A stretch of 64,000 nucleotides of DNA, taken from Pohlia nutans (Eukaryota > Streptophyta > Bryopsida > Bryales > Mniaceae). Under the pieces are notes generated by a model. It searched no databases. It saw only the letters and a list, made by a program, of their open reading frames with translations, and was not told the DNA's origin. Positions within the stretch are counted from its first letter, which is position 1; each line of letters begins with the position of its first letter. Made by a program: the position numbers and the translations under genes. The DNA is taken from assembly GCA_022496805.1 (NCBI GenBank), contig CM040092.1:14712113-14776112 (forward strand). The letters run 5' to 3'. Below, piece after piece: positions 12,221-24,200 of this stretch.

Positions 12221-12864
12221 TTAAACCTTGGTAAGATCGGACCCTTGGATTGGAAGATTATAGTATGTCTTTGAATCATGTAATGCACAATAAAAAATAA
12301 GATTTTGGAAGGTGTGTGACTTCAAAGTTTAACAAAATTTGGATTAAATTTTCAAAAATGAAATGGAAGAGGTTCAGCAATGACCTATGTCAACACCTCT
12401 CCATTTCAATATTTTATGTTAAGAACGGACTGATACATAATTATTGTGGATTTATAAGTGATAGTGATCTATCTATATACGGTTTAGGACAAAAATTTAT
12501 ACATTAAAAATGAAAGGAATTGGTGCATTGATCAAGATCGGAATACATTCACTAATGGAACATGAACAAGAGACTGACACAATCCAAGAAAATAAAACAA
12601 GATAACAAACTTCCAAATACAAGAAATACTGCATAGTACATGTATTTATTTGTAAGTATTTTCTGCATTTTCATGTTTTGGTCAAAGGTATTTTGATAGT
12701 TGCACAACTCCAAAATGAAATTTTCTTTTTTTAGAAGATGTGCATTATAAATCTTCAACTTTGAACATCACAATTCAAAATCCAATTGTTCACAGATTTC
12801 CCATTATTTGCGTTTTCAACACATCAATGACCACAATGTGGTCACCATGGCACTAAAGGGTTGA
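12221..12864. mobile_element. Family B element (B2), left part missing
   Basis: From about 12250 it follows B1 closely and ends GGCACTAAAGGGTTGA, a family B terminus with the flank changed to TTGA. Compared with B1 it lacks roughly the first 160 bp. Confidence 0.55.
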
Positions 12865-12989
12865 ATAATTCATTTGAAATATTTTAAATTTTAATTTATT
12901 ACTAGGGATTATTTTTTTATATGAAATTTTACGTGTTTGATTTAAAGAATAGAAATAAACTCATATATAATAATAAGTATTATTATAAA

Positions 12990-13014
12990 TATAATAATAA
13001 TAATAATAATAATA
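12990..13014. repeat. AAT microsatellite
   Basis: About eight AAT units in a row, just upstream of the ASI1-like gene. Confidence 0.9.
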
Positions 13015-13588
13015 TAAATGGGTACATGTTAAACCATCCAAATCGGACATGCCCTTGACTTAAAAATATCACCAATGGCCTTTTAAATAACTTTTGAAAT
13101 AACTCTTCAAGTTTTTGACTTCCGCCGGCAGCCTTCTTTTGTAAGTCTTTTAGACTAAATTAAAAAAAAATTCAATAAACATAATGAAAGGTTTTATCTT
13201 TTATAGGATGCCCTAATTTTATTATAGTCTTGAGGCTTTTTTCACTTCTTTGTAGTTTAACTTTGAAACTTATTTCTACTTCAACCTATTTGACATTGCT
13301 TATTAATTGTTTGTTTTTTAGCTCCTTGTGTTTTAATTTTGATATCTATTTATACTCTAACCTAATATATTACCTACTCAATTACCTAATATATTCAACC
13401 TATTTGACGTGGCTTATTGATTGATTATTATCTTATTTCACCAAAATTCTAGGTCATCGTATTGTTTGTGTAAATATAAAAACGTGTTTCATTTTTTGTC
13501 ATTAATTTTAGTTTCATTCCAAAAAATTCTACAATTTATTTGTATAAAATTTTATAATAAGTTCTAAATAACAACATAAAATTTAACA

Positions 13589-16500
13589 ATGGATGAAGAA
13601 AAAGAAGAGACTATAAATCAAGACAATACTAAAAAGAAAGAAGAGACTATAGATCAAGACAATACTAAAAAGAAAGAAGAGACTTTAAATCAAGAAGAAA
13701 CATTGGATTTAGTGACAAATGACGTTTTGATTTCTAAACCAAATAATTTAGTAGATCCAAAATCAGAAAATATAGCAACTGAAATCAAAAGCAAAGTAGA
13801 AAATTTTGATGACAAAGACTTTGTATGGGGAATCAAACAAAGTGGAAACAAGTGCAAGACGGTTACCATAAGAAATGAATTATATGCACTTAATGATTGC
13901 GTTTATTGTCGGTCAGGGCTTGAATTGGATTATATTGGGAAAATTATGAAACTCTCCCAAGAAAATGATCAAAAAGTTTGTACCCTGCGTTGGTTTTTTC
14001 GACCATTTGAATTGCCAACATCTTTGAAAGAAATATATAAATCAGCAAATACACGAGAATTATTTTTGGCATTTGGAGAAGGAATTGGAGTAGAAAATAA
14101 AAACCTTTTGGTAAGCTGTTATAATATGAACAATGTTCGGAGCTACTTTAATGTTGAAAATGTAGTTTCTTTGGTAAGTAGTGTTGATACATTTTATATC
14201 TAATTAAGCGTACATGCATCATTTAATTAAAATTGATTTCATTGAAGTAATTACTAATTACAAACATTATATTGATATTGGTCTTTTAGAATTTATATGA
14301 CTTAAATAAATCAATGAAAAATAAAATAATGCAACGCATTCCTTTTAAAAATATAACTTAGAATTGTAAAATTGTAAAATGAATGAAATCATACTCCACG
14401 TAGTTATTTGCTAATAAATATTTGTTATCAAATATATAATATATCAACATTAATTATAAAATGATTAAAGAGTAAATTCAAGTATGATTATCTTACAAAT
14501 CATTTTTCATACTGTAGGGAGTTATAACCGGTAAATGCAAAGTTTTATGTATAGCAAAAGACGATTTCAACGATGTGCCTTCAAGTGAACATCTCGACAT
14601 GTGTGACTTTTTTTTCAACAAAGCATTCAACTGTGACACATTAGACATTGTTGGTCTTGATGCTGTAGTAGACGCTATTGGAGGTATACATGATGTACCA
14701 AAATGAGAAAAATCAAACCATTCAAATAAGTAAAAAAAAGTTTATATACCTAATATTTGATATAATTTACGAAGTATTTATGAAGCCAATCGGGAAGCCA
14801 ACTTGTTTGATACAATTATATTTGATGGTTATAATCAAATTCTTTTGAGAAAAAACTTCAGATGAGTAAATTAACATCTTGACATTGTATAAAATCATTA
14901 TAGATTTTGATTAATTTTTAAAAAATTATTTGATTATTTCAATTTTGTATGTATATTCAATGCAGCTCAAAAGGTGTACAATAAAAAAGAATGGTTGAAT
15001 TGGAACAAAGATGATATGCATTCAACTTCATTGGTTATTTCTTCAATTTTGAGTTATTTAAATTTTATAATCTTAAAAGATTTCCTCTAATTTAATTTAT
15101 TGAGTATGTATATATATATGAATCATAAAAAATTTAAAACTTGTATATTAAGATTTCATTTCTAAAATATATATATTTTTAAGAATAAAATTTGAATTAT
15201 TTTTTATTTTCTCATGTTGTATAGACTTCATCTCCTAAAAAGATTTTATGCCAATCACTTGATTCACCCTCATTGGCAATTAATCCAACTGATATAAATG
15301 TATTACCACTTTCATATTGTAACTCATCTTCATTAATTATTGAACAATCAATCAAGAAAACAGTGATAGAAAAGAGAAAGAGGGACTCATTAGAAAAAAT
15401 TATACCATCAAAAAAATTGATGGAAAAAACCAAGAAAATTAAACTATCCCCTACATCCAAAAATCCAAATTCGTCTATTATTGTAGCCTTGACAAATCAA
15501 GAAGATCAAGCTACCAAGTGTGTAAGTGAAGTAAAAAGTAGTGTTACAATAGTTGATGCTTTAAATATTGGTATCCAAAATTCAGGACCAAATCTATGTG
15601 AAGGATCTAAACTTGCTTTAGATAAAATGTTGAATTCAAGCACTGAAGATGGTAAAATAGATGGAAATCCAAAAATTTATACAGACTTATTAAGTAATAC
15701 ACCAATGATTTTGGAGCAAACTATAGAAGGTGTAGGAAACAATGCTGATGATATTCATGTAACTTGTGAGGGATTTCCAATAGAAAATTTTCTAGAGCCT
15801 CTAGAAAAGTCAGAAAGCTCAACTAGTAAACTAAAGAAAGATGAAAGTAGTTTGAAGCTCATAATTGCAGAGCATGGAACAAGTGAAATTGGAAAACCTC
15901 TCAATTCAAAAAAAAGTAATACAACTCTTGCTAAAGAACGAAAGACAACTTCAAAAGGTGTACAAAATAAGAAGATAAAAATATCACCAAGTGTTATTGT
16001 AGCTACTTCATTAAAAGAACCTACTAAAAAAAATTCTGCAAAATCTAATGTTTCAAAAAGAGCTCCAAATAAAAGAAAAAATGTCATTAATAAAAAAATT
16101 CAAGATCAAACACCAGATACATTGCATTCTAATAATTCTCAAAAACTTTTAGAAGATCAACAACCACTTGAATTGCCTTCGGACATTAATGTTTCAAAAA
16201 GAGCTCAAAACAAAAGAAAAAAATACTATTATAAATGGAAAATCTCAAGATCAAGTATTGGATACATCTCTTTCTGATGGTTCTCAAAAAACATGTCAAG
16301 ATTTAGAAGATCAACAACGACTTAAATTGCCCTTGACTATTAATGATTCAATTAAAACTCAAAATAAAAGAAAAAATGTTCTAAATGAAAAAATTCAAGA
16401 CAAGTTATTAGATACATTGTGTTTTGATGATCCTCAAAAACATTATGAAGATTTAATGAAAAAAGATGAATTGACTCGTCCAGGGGATCAACAACCGTTT

Positions 16501-17974
16501 GAATCGTCTTTGGCAACAACAAAACCAACCACAACTGATGATGATTTATTAGACAAGGGATTTTTTGAACATCTTTCAAATAGTGATATTGTTGCGAATA
16601 CTTCTATACATGATATTGCAATACCTCTTGAGAAAAAGATTGAATTAGAATGTGAAGTATGTTCTAATTTCACTAACACTTTATGCATTATTTTTCATGC
16701 TACTAAGTTGATTAATATGATTCAAAATTTGGAAAGAAGTTTTTAAGAAAACTAAAATTTATTTTAATTAATTTAATTTAATATTATTTTATCTTTTGAA
16801 TAGGATTGGGATGATGAAATTCAAAAGGCTATTGTGGCCAAAAGAGTACTCTTACTCAACAATCTTGATCCACAATTACATTCTATGGAATTATAGGTAT
16901 TTTTTTTTATACAAAAGCTTATTTATCAAATTTTAAACGTATGTAATTTATTTTAAAGTGTTATAAAATATAAAATAATAAAATATTGTACAGGAAGCTT
17001 TATCTAAATTTTTGGAGACAAAATGTCAAGTGCAAAAAATAATGCCAAATTCTTTCTATTATAGTACAGGTGAACTAGTGAACATTTTGTGTATATAAAA
17101 TACATTAAAAATTAAGCTGAATATAATTTTTTAGTAGTTCATTATATTTAGATAAATTTTTAATGTTTTGATTTTTGAATTTAACATAAAAGGATTATTG
17201 AATTTACAAATATATTAATTTTATACTGTGATATAAAGGTTCAATTAATAAAAATATATCTAAGTTGGAAGAATTTGGTGGCATAATTTTATTTTGAGGT
17301 TGTAGCTTCAGCGCTATTGAAATTGACAACTCCCAATATTGCTCAAAAAAGTTTACAAAATTTGTGTAAAGATTGTCTTATAGTTGGAGAAAGGTGATTC
17401 AATGCTTTTCATTAATTAAATTATATTTTTAAATTTATTTGATATTTGATTATGTTTTAGTTTTTGAAAATATGTAAAAATAATCATTATTTTGGTACAT
17501 TTTAATGATTAAACGCATTGAAATATCATCAAATAATGTATTTGAATGGTAATTATGTACAGAACAATCATCGCAACTTTGTATGAGGGTTTGGAAGGTG
17601 CCAAAGAGTTTTATAGTTTTTATGGACACCTTTGTATTCAACCAAAGTGTGAGCCACTAAAAACCGATTGCATTGAAATGAATGTATTGCCTCATGCTGC
17701 CCAAGGGGGCACCATCGAATTTACATTTGGATTGCGATGGCGATTGCTTCAAGAACAACATGAATTACAATGGCAATTGTTAAATGAAGTAATTTTTTTT
17801 CTCATTTTATAATTACAAATATTGAATCAATTTTGTCATTACCTTTTAGTAACAATAAAGTTTGAGCATTCGCTATTAATATTATGTTGTTGAAATTTTC
17901 AGCTGCATGAAAAAGAACTCAATATAATAATTAAAGAAACAAAAACAACCAAGCGATTGAAAAGGTCAAGATAA
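13589..17974 (+). pseudogene. ASI1: ASI1-like BAH/RRM chromatin protein gene, apparently decaying
   Basis: Nine exons fit splice sites and phase: 13589-14173, 14518-14683, 14966-15033, 15225-16656, 16804-16896, 16994-17069, 17239-17393, 17563-17788, 17903-17974. Exons 1-2 encode a BAH domain (residues ~90-250; YALNDCVYCR, LRWFFRPFE, ELFLAFGEG, then GKCKVLCIAKDD, DFFFNKAF). Exon 4 is long, lysine-rich and repetitive. Exons 5-7 encode an RRM start (RVLLLNNLDP), and exons 8-9 the ASI1-type C-terminus (FYGHL ... WRLLQEQHELQWQLLNE). Arabidopsis ASI1 is nuclear, binds chromatin and RNA, and aids full-length transcription through intronic heterochromatin. Lesions: an extra A at 16217-16223, an in-frame TAG at 16894-16896 and a +1 shift near 17295. 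The last can be avoided if exon 7 starts at 17305, but the TAG cannot. A BAH-only protein ending at the TGA at 16275-16277 is possible. The A-run error could also be an assembly fault. Confidence 0.75.
16047..16510 (+). repeat. Tandem ~47-residue repeats in the ASI1-like gene
   Basis: Three units start at 16047, 16188 and 16342. Each begins NVSKRAPNKRKN-like, then has a KIQDQ/KSQDQ block, DTL/DTS, SQK and EDQQPLELP. The first period is exactly 141 nt (47 codons); the second is 154 nt, which includes the extra frameshifting base. Unit 3 carries a short insertion. Confidence 0.85.
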
Positions 17975-19486
17975 ATCAAAATGTGAGTATATTAGTCACT
18001 TACGCAATCACTTTAAAATTGTAGAAAATATAATTTTTCCTTTGATATTTAAAATTGCAGAAATTGAGATAAATGATTTTTTTGATTTTTTTGCAGGTAT
18101 TTAAATATACATAGGTTTGTAGCTGCAATTTTAAAATTGTATTTTTGAAAAATTGGTTTTTTTACTAGTGATACAATTGTAAATGTGATTAAATTCAATT
18201 ATTTATCACTACTTTATGAGACATATTGTGTAACGTAATTATACAATAAAAAAAACTTCATTCTTTGATAAGAACTACTAAACACATCTACATCTATAAA
18301 TTACATCATTTGCTTTTATGTATACATGATGTTCTATTATTATAAACATAATCACATTGACATTCATAAATTACATCATTTGCTTTTTTGTATATATGAT
18401 GTTCAATTATTATAAATATAATAAATAATTTGGAAAATAAGTTGGGTATATAATTAATATAATGCATATATTATTAACAATCTTATTGAAACAATTAGCA
18501 ATAACATTACTTTCATAGATGGTTTAATTTTAAATGAGGAGTTTGTATACATACAAACATAAATCACTACAAAAGATTTAAAAGTCAAAAGATTAGTTTT
18601 CATTGCTATGTACAAAGGAAATATTTCGTATTTGATAAAACTAAATTAAAATAATCATAAACATATGAGCATAGTGAGATTTTTAAACCCTTAAACGTCT
18701 ATAATGCCTAGGCGGGGCAGCCCAAAAGGCATCTAAATTTTTGGAGAAAACGAAATAAAACAAAATTAAATTAAATTAAAAATTAAAAAACTGAAAAAAA
18801 ATGAAAAACGGCTCTGATGGTCAGCATTGTTGCGGCACTGTAGCACTGCGGCACTTTTCAAGAAACGACCTCAATTGCCCCAACCTCAATTCTTGTTCAT
18901 TTTGATAACTCTGATTGCTTGCCAACAATTTCACAATCTCCCAAATGAAGCGCAAATTTGGAATCTAGATCGCTTTTTCAGTAGCTTTTCAACGCACCAA
19001 TTCTCGCTTGATTTGGTTGAGAAAAACTACTTTTTTTCTTAATTATTCCAATATTGTAGCAACCCGTATGCACCTTATAAACTTTTTTATTTTGGGAATT
19101 CTTAAAATTGAGTTTGAAAACAAACCTCTCACGTTATTTCTCTCCAACAGAACCAAAATCTTTGTATTTTTTACGTCATTCATTATGAAAATGGACTGAA
19201 CAAAATATGTCCTTATAAGATTTTCATATAAGATTTTCTTATCTATGATATGAGTTTTTAAATTCTTTATTAAAATAAATGAATAAATTGCCGCTTTGAG
19301 TTTTCTAGCCTTTAAATCTTGATAACCTAGTTTGCAATACTTGTTGGAATTTTATAAAACTTGGCTTTACTTCAAGGTAATGTTTATGCACATTTACAAT
19401 GAAAAATTTAGAAAATCGCAACAAAAATTAAAACTGTTAGGGATTACCTAAAATTGCAAAAGTACTAGTTTAGCATATTTAGTCCT
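17975..19486. other. Downstream intergenic DNA with a 78-bp tandem duplication
   Basis: At 18283-18422 a block containing AAATTACATCATTTGC and ATGATGTTC is repeated twice at about 78-bp spacing; each copy holds the inverted pair ACATCAT/ATGATGT. A possible TTAA-type terminus (TTAAACCCTTAAACGTC) starts at 18683, but I found no convincing right end. No gene seen. Confidence 0.5.
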
Positions 19487-20062
19487 TTAATCCCTGAATT
19501 TTCTCACCTGCTCCAAATTTGGCAATTTTCCAAAGATGCATTATAAAATGCAACTAAAAGGGATATTATCAATTTGATGTATGAATAAAAGTTTTACATT
19601 AAGAATTTTAGATTCTATCCATACAGTTAAATCTATGATTGCAATCACTAATATTTTTGTATAAAATTTGAAACTTAAAATTCAAAATTCTTTTGTAATT
19701 CAATTATCAATAAGATATTGACAATCTATGGATGAAATTTGTTGTGATGGGTTAAAATGTAATACTCTAAGTGTTGTGATTTTTGGAGACTTTTTGGTTG
19801 CTTAATTTTAGGAGTTGACTTTTTGAAGAGCACTTTTAGACTAAAATCTTCAAGATTTTGGGTGAAACACTACAACATGAAATGAAGCATAAAAATTTCA
19901 AAAATCACCCCCTTTTTAATCGGATCACACATGCATGAAAGTAACTTCCCATAAAAGTTTGAGTAAAAAAACCACACTGCAAAAAGTGCATGATGGATGA
20001 GGAAACGGATTTTAAATCTGTACATCATGCAAAATATGCATGGTTGGGTGGTTAGGGGTTAA
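19487..20062. mobile_element. TTAA-bounded non-autonomous element, family A (A2)
   Basis: Left TTAATCCCTGAATTTTC, right GGTTAGGGGTTAA; 576 bp, TTAA on both sides. The interior matches A1 and A3 throughout, including GCATTATAAAATGCAAC and the AAAAAGTGCATGATGGATGA block near the right end. Confidence 0.7.
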
Positions 20063-20345
20063 TAGTTAATAAGTTTATAGAAATCTCAAACATTCTATAT
20101 ATAGAAATATAGGGCATGTTTTTTTCCTTTCTTTTGAAAAAAATTGGTACTTTATTTCCAATGTGAAATAACTATTATACAAAACAAAAGACAACCACAT
20201 TAGAATCAATCTTTTCTTTTTTGGCAAGCACAAATCTGTTTATTTGAACCCCAGGGTTCGGTGGTAACTACCAAAAATGACATCACACAAGAGAGCTCTC
20301 CATAGGTTTGTGCCAGAGAAGAGAGAGCGCACTGGCTATGTAAAA

Positions 20346-20382
20346 TAAATAAATATAAATATAAATATAAATATAAATAAAC
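20346..20382. repeat. AAATAT-type microsatellite
   Basis: Short array of ATAAAT units. Confidence 0.85.
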
Positions 20383-20424
20383 GTCATCTTAGAAATCCAC
20401 CTTTTATATGGGGACCCTGGCGGT

Positions 20425-20662
20425 TTAACCCGTGAAGGACCAAATTGGGCTCCATGTTTTTTTTAACAAATTTGAGTAGATCCTATTTGGACTACCTCTT
20501 GTACAAATTTGTTTGTTTTTGGACCACCACATGCAATGATTTACGATTGTACTAGTGATATGAAATTTGGTTCCATCTGAATTATATTTTTCACAATATG
20601 CTCAATTGAATTTGTCATTTAAAACATAAAAATCCAAAAATCCTTGGTCCTTTAGGAGTTAA
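20425..20662. mobile_element. TTAA-bounded MITE, family D (D3)
   Basis: Left TTAACCCGTGAAGGACCA, right TGGTCCTTTAGGAGTTAA; 238 bp, exact TTAA on both sides and TIRs of about 18 bp. It shares the AATTGGGCTCC/TTTGGACTACC-type interior with D2 and D4. Confidence 0.7.
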
Positions 20663-21267
20663 TCAAACAATCCCGTATGTTGTAATCATTTTAAACAATA
20701 GTGAAGTACTTCCGCTTTTTGCAACGCCTCTCCCGGAGCATATCTTCCGCCGCATTTTCCAAGATCCCGAGTACACGTAATTTCGGGGTCATAGTGAAGT
20801 ACTTCTTCGCATCAAGTATAAATTGCTTGCATACCATTTAATTTAGCATACTTTTAAAAAATCCGCATCATGATACAATATACATTTTCAATAATTGGTT
20901 TCCAATAAATCATTGTTAAAATTTTTATTGTGCCTAGAGTATGTACATCCAAAAGCACCCCTTGAATCACAAAGTGTATTCATTTAAGGGGGTAGTTATA
21001 GGTACATATACTTTATCAAACGATAAATTTCAAATTGTAGCTTTATATATCAAGGACCAAAAAAGAGTTAAGTTTTTTAATTCTTAAAGAATCTAAGTAA
21101 CCCAAGTACACCTTTCTATTAGTGACACGGAAATGAACATGTAAGAGACATTGGTGATAACTTTACAAAATGCCCACTTAGCTTACAAAATATAATGCAC
21201 AAACTTGCAATCTAATATACAAAACCTGCCAACTTCCAACTTGGATTGGCGCAAAGAATTCTACCTA
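20663..21267. other. Intergenic DNA downstream of the tocopherol-cyclase-like gene
   Basis: No gene seen. GTGAAGTACTTC occurs twice, at about 20701 and 20796, bracketing a GC-richer 90-bp stretch that may be a degenerate small repeat. Confidence 0.45.
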
Positions 21268-24200
21268 TCAATTTTGGTTTTCTCCACTATCTGAAGCTTC
21301 AGTGAGCAAGTCTTCTCCAAATTCAAGTGCCGCAAATTCAAACTTTTGAGTCTCTACAAGATTTTCAGTTCCTGGAATTCCCCAAGCCAAATGTTCATAC
21401 ACTTCAATCTCTGCAGTGGCCACATATGATTCTCGACATGCTGGTTCCCAGTCAAGTTTAGTTACTGGTGCCAATACAGCATCAGAAAATGTGTCATACG
21501 GAGCAAACGCCTTTAACTGCACATCAACATAACATTGATAAACACCTTCATCGCAATACAATCACTCAAAGATACAAAATTCTTAGCAATTGTAAGAAGC
21601 CATCTTTTGCTACAATTCTCTACTATCGATGACAATCAAAAAGAAATACTAGAAGAAATCACCTTTTACTACAATTCTTCATTGTTGATGGCAATCAAAT
21701 AAGAAATCCTAGAATGTTGATACTCACTATACAGAACATGCATATGGCACTTTTCTATAGAAAACTAATCTAATCTATAACTTTAAAGTTTGCTTAAAAT
21801 AAAAATAAAAAAGCCAAAACAAACGAGGCTCTCAAAGAATAGTTGGGGCTCTTGGCATGGTGTGTCAATAGAATGTTATGGAGGTGATATCTACTATTTC
21901 ATCTGAAAGGAAAAACAGAGTTTGTTATAAAGTAAACTTGTTTCGGGAACTTTAACATACCATCATAAGAAGAATCTTCCATATATTTCACAGAGAGGTC
22001 TTCCTAGTGATTGTCATGATACATTGGGAAGTCCCCATGAATAATAAGGAAGATTTTCTTTATGATGTTGTTTTAAAAGTTCTTAAATTAGTCTAATATT
22101 ACTTAAAACAATGTTACAAGGTAAATAAACCATGTTTCTGAAATCTAAACACAAGTGAGCAAGTTTCTTAAGCACGTGAATAAAATTGAAAAAATGGATG
22201 ATTACCACAACGGTATGAGAAGGGCCCACAGCTGTGATGGAGAAACTACTGTCACGGGGTTTGAATTCTCGGTCCTTGAACACAATTCCCAAGTCGTTGG
22301 TGCGAAAATCGAGCTGCAACTTTGGAGACCGATAGCCCAGTACAAAAAGATAGGGCGAGCTTAATTTCTCACCAGGGGTTTTGAAGTAGGCTCCAGAGAA
22401 ACAAACCTGCATGTCCAATTCTCACAATGAGAGACTGCCAACAGAGAAAATCCACTGTCATCGTGAAACATAACCCCTAAAGGACCAAGCATTCCTGGTT
22501 TTAAAATGACAAATTCAATTGATTATATTTTGAAATATGTATTTTTACAGATATATGACCAATTTTATATCACCAGAATCAGTGAAGAACATTGCATGTG
22601 TTGGTCAAAAAACAAATAAACTTGAGCAAAATAAAATCCACATTTGACCTAAAAAAAGACGCGAGGCCCAATTCGGGCTTCTTGGTCCTTTAGGAGTTGA
22701 AGGTACACATGGAAAGTGAAAAAGTGCACTGATATAAAATTATGATCATGCGATTGGGTCAGGAATTTCATGGGCCTTCTTATCATGCAATTTCTATGGG
22801 GATTGGCAATCGTCAACCTTGTTTTTTAAAGTACGAAATTGGTATGCACATGCACTTATGAGAGAAGCAATGTTGTACTGTGAAATGCATGTGTAGAATA
22901 TATGGCAGAATGATTACCTGTGAAGTATTGTCAGGAGAAAAGGCTTGCAACCAGACATGGCCAGCAGGGAAGGTTTGACCCCAATTCTTTTCCACGTGTC
23001 CAATTGCAGAGCCTTCGCTATGTATGTCTTTTTCCGGGTTGGAGAAAGTGTAGTCTACAGCCGAGCCTAGACTGAAAACGTACCAGTGAGTGGGAATTAT
23101 GGACACATATCGTGCCCAACCTTCAGGACCCTTTTCAGATAAATGAGCATCCCACAGCAACTGCACCACAAGAAAAATAAAAACAATACACAAGTCCATA
23201 AGATCGTACAATCATCGAGGATTATTCCAAAACGATCAATTTACAAAAAATCACTAGTAGAAAATCACTTCATTTCTGTTCCTTTTTATTTCTTCTTTGA
23301 ATGCCTTATTCTCCCTTAAAATATCATTTTTCTTACGATTTGCCTTAAATTTTTGACCATTTGTCTTAATCCGTCATTTTTTTGGCCTTACAATCAACCC
23401 TGCACCATCTTATATAAAAAGTGATTTGCCTTAAAGTTTGACTTAAATTCTTTGCCTTGCATTTCTTTAATGAATGCCTTGATATGAGGGGTGATTTTCT
23501 TCTAGTGAAGAATGTCTCCCTGTAGCAAAGAAATGTAACAATCCTTTGCAAAATGATAATCTAGACTCCTCTACAAGCTGTGAAACAAAAGGTATTAGTA
23601 AAACTAGACGGATTCAAGAAATTTTAGACAACATCATAAAGTGAGTCTTCCCCAAAATTCATGAAGAGTGGAGTCCTCCCCGTGAATCACGAGGAAGATT
23701 TTCTTCAGTGTTGTCTAAAATTTCTTGAAACAGTGTAAATTTCAGTGTGATATACCCAAATTATATCACACAGAAAGGGATGAGAGTTACCTCTTTGGTC
23801 AGATGAGCTTTGAAGTGGTAACCCTCAACAGTGAAATCGAGGTCCATGTGATGAGGGGTGACAACAAAACGCCCAATTCCATTGGCTTCCCATTCAAATC
23901 CTTCAGGCTTTTCACCCCTATCGTCTCCCCATTCCTCATTGTTTTCCTTCTTTGAGAACTTGGCGTCCTGTATCACTATCACATTAACGTCAATTGTATT
24001 TTCTTCTTGGCATATCTTAGAAACCTCAAAATGTACGTGCAATATGCACACCAATTTTGCACTTTAACAGAAAAATTCCAAAGTTGTACGATAAGGAGAT
24101 TGATGATGATCGTCAATCCCTTTCAATGCCCAACATTAACTTCAAAAACTGCATGATAAGAGAGTTGGAGATCGCTAACTCCATGAAATTTGCAACCCAA

